From the NCBI RefSeq assembly GCF_003171515.1, contig NC_089390.1:7874001-7938000 (forward strand): DNA of 64,000 nt, read 5' to 3'. Shown piece by piece: positions 33,286-44,503 of the stretch; the first letter of the stretch is position 1; every line of letters begins with the position of its first letter. This DNA comes from Pyrenophora tritici-repentis. Taxonomy: Eukaryota; Ascomycota; Dothideomycetes; Pleosporales; Pleosporaceae. The translations under genes and the position numbers were made by a program. Under the pieces are notes generated by a model. The model had not been told where the DNA came from and made no database searches. It worked only from the letters and a program-made list of their open reading frames with translations.

Positions 33286-36200
33286 ATGACCAAGAACGAG
33301 AGCGTGGGCCGCCATGGCTCGGTGGAGAGCTCGTGGAGCTCGCGCTCTGGCGACACGATACGGCCCTATGGACGCGCGGGATCGCTGAGGGGCACGCCCG
33401 TGACGGTCAAGACGGACAAGAGCCTCAATTCAAAGTACGTCACTCGTCTTTGCGCCGCGCCGCACATGTAGTTGATGCAGCGAGCCGCGCCCTCATCCCC
33501 CATGGTGGTTGGCCATGTTGCAGAGCCTCGACACGGCGCCCATCAAAGCCATGGGCCCATGACGCAGGCCTGTCTCGCCGCCTCTCTGATGATGATGGTG
33601 ATGATGATGATGATGATGATGATGATGCCGCCGTCGCCATGCTAACATGTCGTGCAGTGCCGAAAAGGAGTCTGAGATATCGCCTGGCACCGTCCCTCCA
33701 GCTCCTCCGCCCAAAGACGCCTCGCATCGCCCACGGAGACCGCCCAATTGGGACGGCCCCACGACGACTTCCTTCGGAGATCACCGGAAACAGCTGGCTG
33801 TGTTGGAGACTTCGGGGAACAGGGTGCCGTCGATATCGCGCAATCCACCTACGGCCTCGAGCGCCAATTCACACATGGCGCCCTGGTCGACGACCAACGG
33901 AGGCGCCATGGCCAACAGTGTCTGGAGTAGCTTCTTCAACGACTCCAACGAGGACCTGGCTCAGCCCTCGCCGGGCTTCCGCCCCCAGAGCGGCAGTCGC
34001 GAAGACAGCATGGGCTTCCCGCTCAAGGACGACCGCCGCCCCTCGGTCGCGAGTGCCACGACGGTGAGCAGCACGGGCTCAAAGTCGAGCATCAGTCGCG
34101 GCTTCCACAAGAAGCTGCAGAACATCTTCGGTGACGACTTCCCCGCCGACGGTCGCCAGCACTCCGACACGAGCCTGCCGTATGCGCCCGACGCCCAGAG
34201 CCAGCGCCCCATGCGCAACCGGGGCAATTCACTCAACAACACCATAGGCAGCAGCCACCAGTCCCGTCCCGTGTCGCCTACCAATTCGCGTCCACGCACT
34301 CCCCAGGCCTCGTCCGAAGTCACGCCCTGGGAGTTCCAAGACTCCAAGGTGAGTCTTGAGCCGTTGCACCCGCAACTGCCCTCCCCCGTACACCCTACAC
34401 TACCCTGCGCCCATTGCGGGGCCTTGCATTGCTAACCTCTCGCAGGAATTTCCCACGCCGGGCGAGTATGGAGGACGTCGCTCATCCGAGCAACATTCAG
34501 CCAAGTCAGGCCGCTCACATCACAAGCTGCATGTAAGGCTGCCGGGCACAACTGGCCATCGCCACAGGAGCAGCAAGGAAGAGAACAAGGCACCAGATTC
34601 ACGCTCAGACATCAGCCAGTCCTACACACTGCGGCCGACCACCAGCCGCGACGACGTACCGCAAAACCCCCGCCCGAACCAGCCCTCGGCCCTCAGCTCT
34701 GCCTTTACCTCCAAGACGAGCCTTCTGGGTCGTCCCTCGAGCCCGACGCCCAGTTCCTTTTCGGATATGCCCAGAGAGGACAGGATAGCCCAGCGATCAC
34801 CCAGCACCAGCAAGCCATCCCACGGCTTCTTTGCACGCTTACGCGGCAAGGACAAGGAAAAGTCTGACCGTGTAGCACCAAACGACAATCTCAAGAGCCT
34901 GAGCTCAGTGGGAACGGCCTCGACTACTTCTCTGAACCCCTCCATCAGCACAGCACGGTCCGCGAGGGTAGAGCCGTCTCCGCAAGCCGTCGCCATGGCA
35001 AAGCGGCAGCCGAGTACAAATGGCGTGGACGAGCGCTTGCCAGCCAAGGCGAGAGCGCCTCACCATCGTCTGCCTACTTTTAGGAAGGACAAACGGGCAC
35101 CTGCGAACGAGCCAACGGGACGGGACCCCAATGACAACATTGCCAGCACTGCCGGCAACGACGCCGTCTTCTTCCTAGACAGCAATTTGGACGACATGGA
35201 AGGTATCGTCAATCTGCAGCAGCAACCGCCCATGACACCACCCGTGGGGGAGTTGTTGAAGCAACCAACAGTGGGCGAGGAGATTGCTGCGCCTGGACCG
35301 GAAGACGATGGCACGGCAGCATGGGATGCACCAGACTCCTGGGCTGTAAAACGCATGAAGGACGAAATGGACAAGGTGCGCGACGTCGAGGATACCGGAA
35401 CGCCTTCCAAGGAAGAGAGTGACAGTAAAACGTATTGTTTGCGCATCTTCAGAGTCGATTCGACATTTGCGACACTGTCAGCTACCTTGAACACCACCGT
35501 ACAAGAGATCATCCAGATATTAGGTAAGAAGACTGTACTGCAGGACGAACTCGACAACTACCACATCGTAATGCGCAAGCATGACACTTCTCGGCAACTG
35601 GAAAACAACGAGCGTCCGCTGTTGATCCAAAAGCGACTTCTAGAACTCGCCGGATATACGGATATGGACCGTCTGGAAGATGTGGGCCGAGAGGATAACA
35701 GCTACCTCTGCAGATTTACCTTCCTTCCCGCCAAGATGAGCGGATACTCAAGTTTAGAGCGAGACCCCGGGTTTAGCAAGATGCAAAAGTTTAGCCATAT
35801 CGATCTCCAAGGCCGGAACTTGATTACCATTCCCATCACGCTATACCAAAAAGCAACGGAGATTATATCGCTCAACTTGTCCCGGAACCTGTCGTTGGAC
35901 GTACCCAGAGATTTCATCCTCGCCTGCACCAACCTGCGCGAGATCAAATATACCAGCAACGATGCAAGGCGATTACCCCCTAGTCTCAGTCTGGCAAGCC
36001 GCCTAACCATGCTCGACATATCGAACAACCGTCTCCAGTCGCTTGATCGTGCCGAGTTATACAAGTTGCAAAGTCTTCAAGGTCTGCGGCTTTCAAACAA
36101 CGGGTTGACGAGGCTCCCACCTTATTTCGGACAATACCGCGCCCTTCGTAGTCTGAACCTGAGCTCCAACTCCTTGCACGAGTTTCCTGATTTCCTTTGT

Positions 36201-39200
36201 GAGGTCCGGACACTAGTAGATCTCGACATCAGTTTCAACTCGATATCCAGCTTGCCTAGGATAGGCCAATTGACGTGTTTGGAGAGACTTTGGGCGACCA
36301 ATAACAAACTAACCGGGAGCTTTCCGCCAACGCTGAGCAACCTCGTAAATCTACGGGAAATTGACGTGCGATTTAATGCACTCGATAGCATGGACGTCAT
36401 GTCCCAATTACCACGACTAGAATACCTGATGATTGGCCACAATTCCATCTCGGCATTTGAAGGCTACTTTCCCAAGATCAGGGTACTACACATGAACCAC
36501 AATCCAGTCACAAGATTTGGCCTCACCCAACCAACACCGTCGTTGTCTGTCCTCAACCTTGCCTCCGCCAAACTTGCTCAATTGCCCGAGGACCTGTTCG
36601 GAAAGCTTACTGGCCTTACAAAGCTAATACTTGACAAAAATCATTTCACATCAATATCGAACAATGTCGGGAAACTTTACAGGTTGGAGCATTTGAGTAT
36701 AGCTCGAAATTCTTTGGACGTGCTACCTGCAGAGATTGGCCGACTTGTAGAGCTCAAATATCTGGATGTGCGTGAGAACAACCTCGCCGTGCTTCCTCAA
36801 GAACTCTGGTATGCACGACGATTGGAAACGCTCAATGTATCATCAAACGTTCTCGACGCATTCCCTAAACCAGGCACCGCACCCCCACAAGTAGCCAATG
36901 GAGAGCAGGCTCAAGTTGACGGTCCTACGCCAGGGCTGACGTCGAGTCCCAGCTACGAGGAGCTGGGGAAGCTGGAAGACTTCCAGAATCGCCGGCCAAG
37001 TCAGGCCTCCGGGGGTCTTAGCGTCGGTACCTCGCCTGCTCCGTCGAACCGGAAGGGTTCCATGGCTTCTTACAACACGACGAGTACCGTCCGCAAGCCA
37101 TCGGTCGCATCTCGTGCGCCTACTGAAGGCACAGTGACGCCCATGTCCCGCAAAGACTCCAGCCTTAGTAGCCGCTTGGTGACGACTTTTGCGGGCTCGC
37201 TTCGTCACGTGTTCCTAGCCGACAATCGGCTTACCGATGATGTGTTCGACGAATTGTGTCTATTACCTGAGTTGCGAATCGTGAACCTGGCCTATAATCT
37301 CATCTATGATGTACCACCTCGTACAATCCGTAGATGGCAACATCTGACCGAACTGTACCTTTCTGGTAACGACCTAACATCGTTGCCATCGGAAGATCTT
37401 GAGGAGGTTGGCTCCCTCAAAGTGCTCCATATTAACAACAACAAGTTCCAAGTTCTGCCTGCTGAACTTGGTAAGGTTGCTCAACTAGCCGTTCTCGATG
37501 TCGCTAGTAATTCTCTCAAGTACAATGTTTCGAATTGGCCGTACGATTGGAACTGGAACTGGAACCACAAACTCCGGTACCTGAATTTGTCTGGAAACAA
37601 GCGTCTAGAAATCAAGCCCAGCGGGTCGTATAGTGGCAGTGGCGTGAATATGCGAGAAGGCCGCGATCTCACGGACTTTAGCTCTTTGATCAATCTGCGG
37701 GTCTTGGGTCTGATGGACGTAACGATGATGGTGCCGTCAGTACCCGAACAGTCAGAAGACCGGAGAGTGCGCACTGCAGGCTCGGCTGTCGGCACCATGG
37801 CCTACGGTATGGCAGATTCACTCGGCCGCAATGAACACATTTCAACAATGGATATGGTCGTTCCCCGCTTCCGTAGCCACGACGACGAGCAGCTGCTGGG
37901 GTTGTTTGACGCGCAGCCACTTGCGGGAGGCGGATCCAAGATTGCCAAGTATTTGTACGATCACTTCAAGAACCGATTCGCCGACGAGCTCGAGCGTTTG
38001 CGCCCGCAGGAAACACCTTCGGACGCGCTAAGGCGCACTTACTTGGGCCTCAACAAGGAATTGGCTACCGCTGCAAATCAGGGCATCGACAAGAACGCTT
38101 TCACTGCACCCACTCAACCACGCAGCTCAGTGCCCGAACTTGGTGACGACGACCTAACTTCCGGAAGCGTAGCCACGGTTTTATTCCTGAAAGAGATGGA
38201 GCTTTACATATCGAATGTGGGTGATGCACAAGCACTGCTTATCCGATCAGAAGGAGGACACAAGATCCTTACCCGAAAACACGACCCTGCCGAGCCAAGT
38301 GAGAGGTCAAGAATACGCGAGGCTGGCGGTTTTGTGTCACGACAAGGTAAACTCAACGACATACTCGAGGTGTCTAGGGCGTTTGGATACGTGCAGATGT
38401 CACCCTCCGTCATTGCCTCACCTCACATACTCAACCTCACACTGGGTGATACAGATGAAATGGTATTGGTGGCGTCCCGAGAGCTTTGGGAATACCTTAC
38501 CCCGGATTTTGCGGTCGATGTCGCCCGATCTGAGCGAAACGATCTCATGCGGGCCGCACAGAAACTTCGCGACCTCGCCATCGCATTTGGTGCTACAAAC
38601 AAGATCATGGTGATGCTGCTTGGGGTCAGCGATCTCAAGAGCAAACAGCGTGCTCGATATCGCACTCAGAGCATGTCTTTGGTGCCTGCTCCTGGTGCCG
38701 ACCCAGACTGGGGCGCATCTCGCAGACGTGGAAAGAAGGGCAATCTGGTTGGTGACTCTAAATTAGCTCGACTCGACAACGAAGTGGACGCGCCAACGGG
38801 TGAAGTCAGCTTGGTATTCACTGACATCAAGAACTCGACAATACTCTGGGAAACGTACCCGATTGCAATGCGCTCTGCGATCAAGATGCACAACGAGCTC
38901 ATGCGTCGCCAGCTACGTATAATTGGCGGCTATGAGGTCAAGACGGAAGGTGATGCTTTCATGGTCGCTTTCCGTACTGTCACATCAGCGTTGCTATGGT
39001 GCTTCACCATACAGAGCCAATTGCTTGAAGTGCAGTGGCCGCAGGAGATTCTCAATAGCGTCAACGGACAAGAGGTTGTTGATCCCGATGGTAATGTCAT
39101 CTTCCGAGGTCTCTCGGTTCGCATGGGTATCCACTGGGGTACGCCCGTATGCGAAGTCGATCCCGTTACCAAGCGCATGGACTATTTTGGCCCCATGGTC

Positions 39201-40000
39201 AACCGCGCCTCACGTATCTCATCCGTCGCCGATGGAGGTCAGATCACGGTCTCTTCCGACTTCATTGCCGAGATCCAGCGACTCCTCGAAACACATATTG
39301 AAGGAGATCGCAATAACTCTGCTGGATCCGAAGAAGCATATGGTGACGACATGAATAGCCAAATGATTCGGGGAGAGCTTCGCTCCCTTAGCAGTCAAGG
39401 TTTTGAAGTCAAAGACCTTGGTGAGCGCCGCCTCAAAGGTCTTGAGAACCCTGAATACATTTACCTCATGTACCCACACTCGCTTGCCAGCCGCCTTGCC
39501 GTTCAGCGACAGACAGAACAGAAACCAGCAGAGCAGAAGACGGAGGCTATAGTCGGTCAGAAGATGGCAGGGAGCCAACTCACCATCGACACGGAAGATG
39601 TATGGGATCTCTGGAACATTAGTCTGCGCCTGGAAATGCTTTGCAGTTCGCTCGAGAGCCCCGGGTGTGTAGAGTTGAAGCCTCCAGAGACGGCATTGTT
39701 GGAGAGGATGAAGAGCAGAGGCGGAGAGATTACGGACCGATTCTTGATCAACTTTGTGGAGCACCAGATCTCTAGAATCGAGGTAAGTCGACTGTTTCTG
39801 GGTATGTATGCCGACACTAACGAGTATGGTAGTCTTGTGCAAATACTCTTGCCCTTCGTCACATGATTCGGCCATTTGGTGCTGCGCCTCTGCTTCAACA
39901 AGCATGTCACATGGGCGATATCTTCACAGAGCTTGAAGCCAAGCTGAAGCGACTGGAAGAATTTGAGCGCGGAGCCATGGAGGGAATGGCACCTTCATAA
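33286..40000 (+). CDS. Adenylate cyclase (fungal, LRR type)
   Basis: Large peripheral membrane enzyme making cAMP from ATP, controlling growth, conidiation and (in pathogens) virulence. Exons 33286-33434, 33658-34348, 34446-39782 and 39833-40000 (phases 2,0,0) give 2114 aa, the expected size. Order: disordered Ser/Pro-rich N-terminus; a G-alpha-binding-like WDAPDSWAVKRMK (about 570); Ras-associating domain (about 606-700, KTYCLRIFRVDST); about 20 leucine-rich repeats (about 729-1360) interrupted by a disordered Ser-rich insert; a PP2C-like domain (about 1400-1680); and the class III cyclase domain (about 1733-1890). Metal-binding aspartates are in VFTDIKNSTILWE and KTEGDAFMVAF. YFGPMVNRASRIS carries the Asn/Arg transition-state pair. 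The C-terminus ends in a CAP-binding-like helix (ELEAKLKRLEEFERG) recovered only by splicing. Splice sites were chosen by phase and match. Regulation by Ras and G-alpha is expected for the family. Confidence 0.94.
33588..33626 (+). repeat. (GAT)n microsatellite in adenylate cyclase intron 1
   Basis: Thirteen triplets, all GAT except one GGT, in the 223-nt first intron (33435-33657), 31 bases before the acceptor AG. Confidence 0.85.
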
Positions 40001-41174
40001 ACGCCATACAGCCTACCGCCCACGCGAAAATAGTTGACGCGAAACGATTACGAGAACACTATTCTTAACCAACCTGTTACACCTATCTCATCCTAATTCC
40101 CGTAACAACAACATCGTCGTGCCGCAGTTTGAGTACGCAAAGTTCAAGACGCATCCCTTACGATGCACTGGTATGCATGTTCTCTCATCATCATCATTTC
40201 TCGGCGTCCAAATCAGATTTTGTGCGGCAAATGCGCAAAGGGGAATTGTATCATAGTGACTCTTTCGAGGAAAGAGAGCCCTGGAGGCGTATACTTCTAT
40301 AACTCTATACTACCATTACGCACGCACACACGCATGTACGGCAGACGCACGGCCCAGGAGGGCTATATGGGCGTTTTTTATCTTGGAGCAGAGGTGGTCT
40401 GCTGCCCTTGGTATAGGGTGGAAGATTTGTCTGTTTGACTTGACTTTGGCTTGGTTTTGGAACGGCCTGGCTTGGACTGGTTTGGCATGTTGAATTTTAG
40501 GCTTCTGATTCTTGTTCTCTGTGCGCGCGGTATGCGTGTTTCTACAAAGGCCCTTTTTGCTGCTTTTTCTCTACTTTGGATGTTGTCTGGTCTGTGTATC
40601 ATGTTGGTATATTTTTGCACTGTGAGGTGAAAGCGGTATTGGAGATGTGACCAACGGCCTTTTTGGGAGTGTGTACATGTGAGTCGAGGAAGTATTATTA
40701 TCTCGTCGGTTTGCGACGGCCAGCGATGATTGTGCGGTGGTGTATGCAGTGTAGAAAATCAGAGAGAAAGAGAGGGAAAGAACTGTAAGAATTGTAGGAA
40801 GGTTGGTAACAAACATCATTTCATCACAAACTCCGCGTGTCAATTACCGTGTACGCATGGGGGGGGGGGGGGTGTACACGTATCGTTTGAAAATCCAACA
40901 CGTCAACGTCTCCAAACACTAACTACGTACAATACCAAACCTTCACGTCTGACAAAAGCAAAATGACAAATATCACTAGGATGGTATTCAACAGCGCTCT
41001 TCTATGACATGAACGCCTATTCACAGCCATATGTTGACGGCAGGATTCACAGTGTACGAGTATATGAATACGCTGGTGGCCTTGTTTTTGCGCGGAAACT
41101 ACAAATCAACCGTAATTGTAGAACATGGACATAGTTTCTGTACATGCACGCGTGGAAATTGCATCGCCTCGTGA
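40001..41174. other. Intergenic, adenylate cyclase 3' flank and upstream region of RapZ-C-like gene
   Basis: No confirmed gene, but a missing 5' exon of the RapZ-C-like gene is probably in its right-hand end. A G14 run with a 7-bp inverted repeat around it lies at 40848-40880. Confidence 0.5.
40848..40880. repeat. G14 run inside a 7-bp inverted repeat
   Basis: CGTGTAC (40848-40854) and GTACACG (40874-40880) flank GCAT, fourteen G (40859-40872) and T. It could form a hairpin or G-quadruplex. Confidence 0.7.
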
Positions 41175-41956
41175 AGTTGCAGAAGCAGTCGAATCTCCGC
41201 TTCCACTGCGACAGATACCGGCCCTAAACTATGGACAAAAAATACAAGTTCCAGTTCGAGTACGAGCACCAATACCACTGGCTCCTCGTCTCCCACCGCT
41301 CCTGCCTCCAATCCAGCAGTCCTACTTCCAACCCCTGTTTTCCAACCACAAGGCCAACCCCATATCTTCCTTCAGCGGTCCTTCCTCTTTCCTCAACACT
41401 CCCCTGTCCGACAATCCCAACTCCACATTCAGCGCTCCCAACCCGTCAAAATCATCCATCTTATCACCTACTCCTCCTCAACCCTATCCCACAGCCCACA
41501 CGCCTTACATGACTTCCACGCCCAGCTGCCCCCTAACATCCCCTTGATTCGGCAGATCCACTGCCACGACTGGGAACCGCCGCCACAGGAAATGTGTGCT
41601 AAATTCAGTGGTGTGAGTGTAGAAGTAAAGGCATGGATGATGGGGAGAAGGGATGTTGTTAGAAGGATGTACGTACTCATTTTCCCATCTTATCTTTCTC
41701 GTGTTTTTATGATCATGGGAAGCAAGTGGATGTTACTGACGGAGATTGTAGTGATAGGGTTGTAGCGGTGATACAGAGGTTTCTGTTCAAAAGTGTGGGA
41801 GGAGGACATGAGGCGCTTGTGCTGACGAGTTGTGTGATGGGTACGCATCGCAGTGTTGCTACGGCGAAGATGATAGCGAGAAAAGTGAGGGGCTGGGGGG
41901 TCGAGGTGAGGATAAGGCATTTACATCGGAGGAGGATGGGTGGGGATGTGGGATAG
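41175..41956 (+). CDS. RapZ C-terminal-domain-like protein, 5' end unresolved
   Basis: Protein with a domain like the RNA-binding C-terminal half of bacterial RapZ (YvcJ). Its role in fungi is unknown. From 41175 the frame is open to 41668 but has no ATG before the domain, so an upstream exon or a nearby non-canonical start is missing; 41175 is just after a stop codon in this frame. An intron of 83 nt (41669-41751, phase 2) joins RRDVVRR to IDRVVAVIQRFLF and the frame ends at 41956. The domain starts at VKIIHLITYSSSTL and carries LIRQIHCHDWEPPP, EMCAKFSGVS, CVMGTHRSVATAKMIARKV and VEVRIRHLHRRRMGG. The GTHRS loop and the HxHR motif match the intact copy at 60.8 kb, so the two are paralogues. 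The RapZ P-loop half is absent. A Ser/Thr-rich leader is likely disordered. Confidence 0.68.
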
Positions 41957-42579
41957 GGACCCAGTCAGCCCCCTTGTAGCGAAAGATGAGAGCGGAGTGA
42001 GGGGGTGGGAGAGGGTGTAAGGTCCTCGTCATCCACCTGTTATGCCGTTTTGTTGCAGTACGATGTGACTAGCGTACTGCTTCTGTTAGTCAGTTTTTCA
42101 ACGAACACGTCCCATGAATGCGGTACCACAGTGAAATAAGCTTTCTACCTCCACCTCCACTCCCGTCCTGGGTACACGGGCTGGACGTTATGATCTCGTA
42201 TAACAGTTGCTGTCATGTTTGGGATTTCTATCTTTGCAATGCTTTGGTCTGGACAGAAGGCATAGCCAGCTCCAAACTGAATTGATTGCAGAAGTTTGCA
42301 TAGTAAGATGCGAATGAAGGGAAGACAAGAAGATATTTCGAAAAGGTATATCAAGGACGGGTGAAAAACTTCAGCGTACAGGAATCCATTATTTTTTCTC
42401 ATTGTCAGCGATGTATTGTTCATTGTTGGACAGCTAGCGCTGAGGATCGAAAGTACGAGCTTCTGGACCCCAGATTTCGCGCGAGTGGTGGAGGACCCAT
42501 GCTGTAAGTGGGAAATAGAATACATTCTCATAGTATAACTGAGTGGATTATAACAACTGACCGATCGTCAACGGTGGCA
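41957..42579. other. Intergenic
   Basis: 3' flank of the RapZ-C-like gene. No gene or notable element is seen. Confidence 0.45.
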
Positions 42580-43020
42580 ATGACGCACCTCGAAACTGTA
42601 CTCTTATACCCTGTTTTCACATATACCGATGACGACGTACCAGGTCTTCCAACCCCCATCAATCCATACTCATCGATGCACCCCTTCACCTCAACACGTT
42701 TCAACAGACGAGAACTTTTATCGAGTCTAATTCAACCTCACGCCACATCGGACTCTCGCTATTCTTCACGCCCCGAGAGAGAATTTCCCCCCCAATCCGC
42801 GCCCCTACCGTTCCCCAAGGTAGGGCTGCATAACCAAGACCAAAACACGTGGTGGAGATGCCAACCCCCCCCACTTACCCCATTTAACCGCCTCATTCCT
42901 AGAATGATCCTTCTGGGAACAAAAACCCAACCTCTAGAAGCTCTAGAGGTAGATGTGGAACAGGGGCACAGTGCATGCGGCGCGGGGGAACGAAGGAAGT
43001 GGGATGATTCTAAATCCTAG
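42580..43020 (+). CDS. Hypothetical protein, weakly supported
   Basis: An ATG at 42580 (MTHLETVLLYPVF) opens a 146-codon frame. I do not recognise any domain, signal peptide or membrane segment in it. Pro/Ser-rich composition and the absence of an intron signature leave it possible that this is a chance frame. It is listed because the surrounding 1.7 kb otherwise has no gene. Confidence 0.2.
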   Translation: MTHLETVLLYPVFTYTDDDVPGLPTPINPYSSMHPFTSTRFNRRELLSSLIQPHATSDSRYSSRPEREFPPQSAPLPFPKVGLHNQDQNTWWRCQPPPLTPFNRLIPRMILLGTKTQPLEALEVDVEQGHSACGAGERRKWDDSKS

Positions 43021-43645
43021 GCCAGAGAAATGCATGGTATGTTCAAGGAAATAAAACGTGCTTGGCAGTGGATAGAACGGATGGTGGTCACGAAGGGGTA
43101 GAACGAACTGTGCTACATGTACGCCTCTTCCGTGCATACCTAGGTATGTCAGGATCCTCGGCTAAGTAAACCCACTAGCCACTCGGATTGCGGAAATGGG
43201 GGCAAGCTGGAGCGGATCTTTAAGAGCATGACGCCTGTTGTTTCCTGAGTGGGGGGGGATTCCCGGACTCTTGGTTTAAGGCGAAGAATCTCGCATCGTT
43301 TTCGTATCAGCCGACCCACCCCCACCCACCACACCACGTCTCATGATCGAAGGAGTGAAGCAAAGCCGGGTTGAGACATGGCCGTCCTGAACAAGCGACA
43401 GAAGGATGCGATACGGCGAATACGACAACTGGGATGATGGGAAAGAGCAAGCATAGACATTTGAACCTGCATGGAACATGGGTTAACACCAGCTCAACCT
43501 TCCCAATCAAGCCGACAACAAACCAAGGACCCGGTACCTAGGAGCCCCTCCCTTCCCCATCCTTCGCCTCCCCACCCATCTCGCACGGATTGACTCACTT
43601 GGCTAACTTATGTTATGATGACATGAATCAGAAATGCAGTGCAAA
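43021..43645. other. Intergenic
   Basis: Several short frames, none with a recognisable family. It contains the 3' flank of the CinA-like gene. Confidence 0.45.
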
Positions 43646-44234
43646 TCACAGCTTGCCCACCTCCTCCCCCTTGATCACATCCCTTAGCAACCTCAACCCC
43701 TCCAGCGCAAAGGCCACCATGTTCGCCTCGCGCTCTGAACTGCCCGTCTCCACCTCCCGCGTCACCGTCGCACCACCTGAGCGCGCCACTGCAAGAGCCA
43801 CATAGCCTGGCGTGCGGTTGCGAGTGCTTCCCCCCGTAGGTCCAGCTGTCCCGCTCTCGCTTACCGTGTATGTGCTGCCGAGTGTGCTGCGCGTGTGTTC
43901 GGCAAGACCTGAGACGATGGACGGCGTGGGGCCGCTGTACGAGGATATCGTTTCTTGCGTCCAGCCTGCGAATGCGATGCGCGATTCGAGCGTGTAGAGG
44001 GTTAAGCCGCCGCGGTAGTAGGTTGAGGCGCCTGGGAAGGAGAGGAGCGTTGCAGAGAGGAGTCCACCTGCTGCCTGCGAATTTTGTGATTAGAATGGGA
44101 TAGCTATGTCAGAATTTGCCAAGGTGGCCTACGGTTTCCGCTACTGAAACTGTTTCTTTGCGCTCTTTCAGAAGCGTGGCTACTTCTTGAACTATGTGGC
44201 GGAGCTCTTCTGGTGGGAAACTAGGTGGTGCCAT
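43646..44234 (-). CDS. CinA C-terminal-like (nicotinamide-nucleotide amidase) protein
   Basis: Short protein matching the C-terminal domain of bacterial CinA, which in bacteria deamidates nicotinamide mononucleotide (PncC activity). Two exons, 44234-44133 and 44074-43646, with a 58-nt phase-0 intron give 176 aa, close to stand-alone PncC length. Splicing restores the signature SVAETAAGGLLSA, which carries the catalytic Ser and Glu region, and then the conserved SFPGASTYYRGGLTLYT, SGTAGPTGG and GYVALAV. The bacterial COG1058 N-terminal domain is absent, so it is a PncC-like single-domain enzyme. The start MAPPSFPPEEL lies next to a helix typical of the family. No targeting signal is visible. 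Activity is inferred from family only. Confidence 0.88.
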
Positions 44235-44503
44235 GGTGAAGTGTCTTGTATTGTCCGCCCAAGTTCTCAGGACGTGTATTATATGAACACGGGGCGTTGA
44301 AGATGACAAATGCTCGCATATGCAATGCCGGATTCATCGACATGACCGTGTTGGTGGGGTAGCTGTTGACATGTCGTGACGTGATGCGGGGTAGCTTACA
44401 GCAGAGGCATGCATGCTTAAGGTAACTTCAATCGTACACATTATCATGACAGTCTCTTTCCTCTTTCTAACAAACGGATACTAGCACTACAACATGGCAT
44501 GTT

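Noticed and set aside
41231..41512. ATG-initiated frame (MDKKYKFQF) as start of the RapZ-C-like gene
   Set aside because: It is in a different frame from the domain and ends before it; no splice site was found that would join it in phase.
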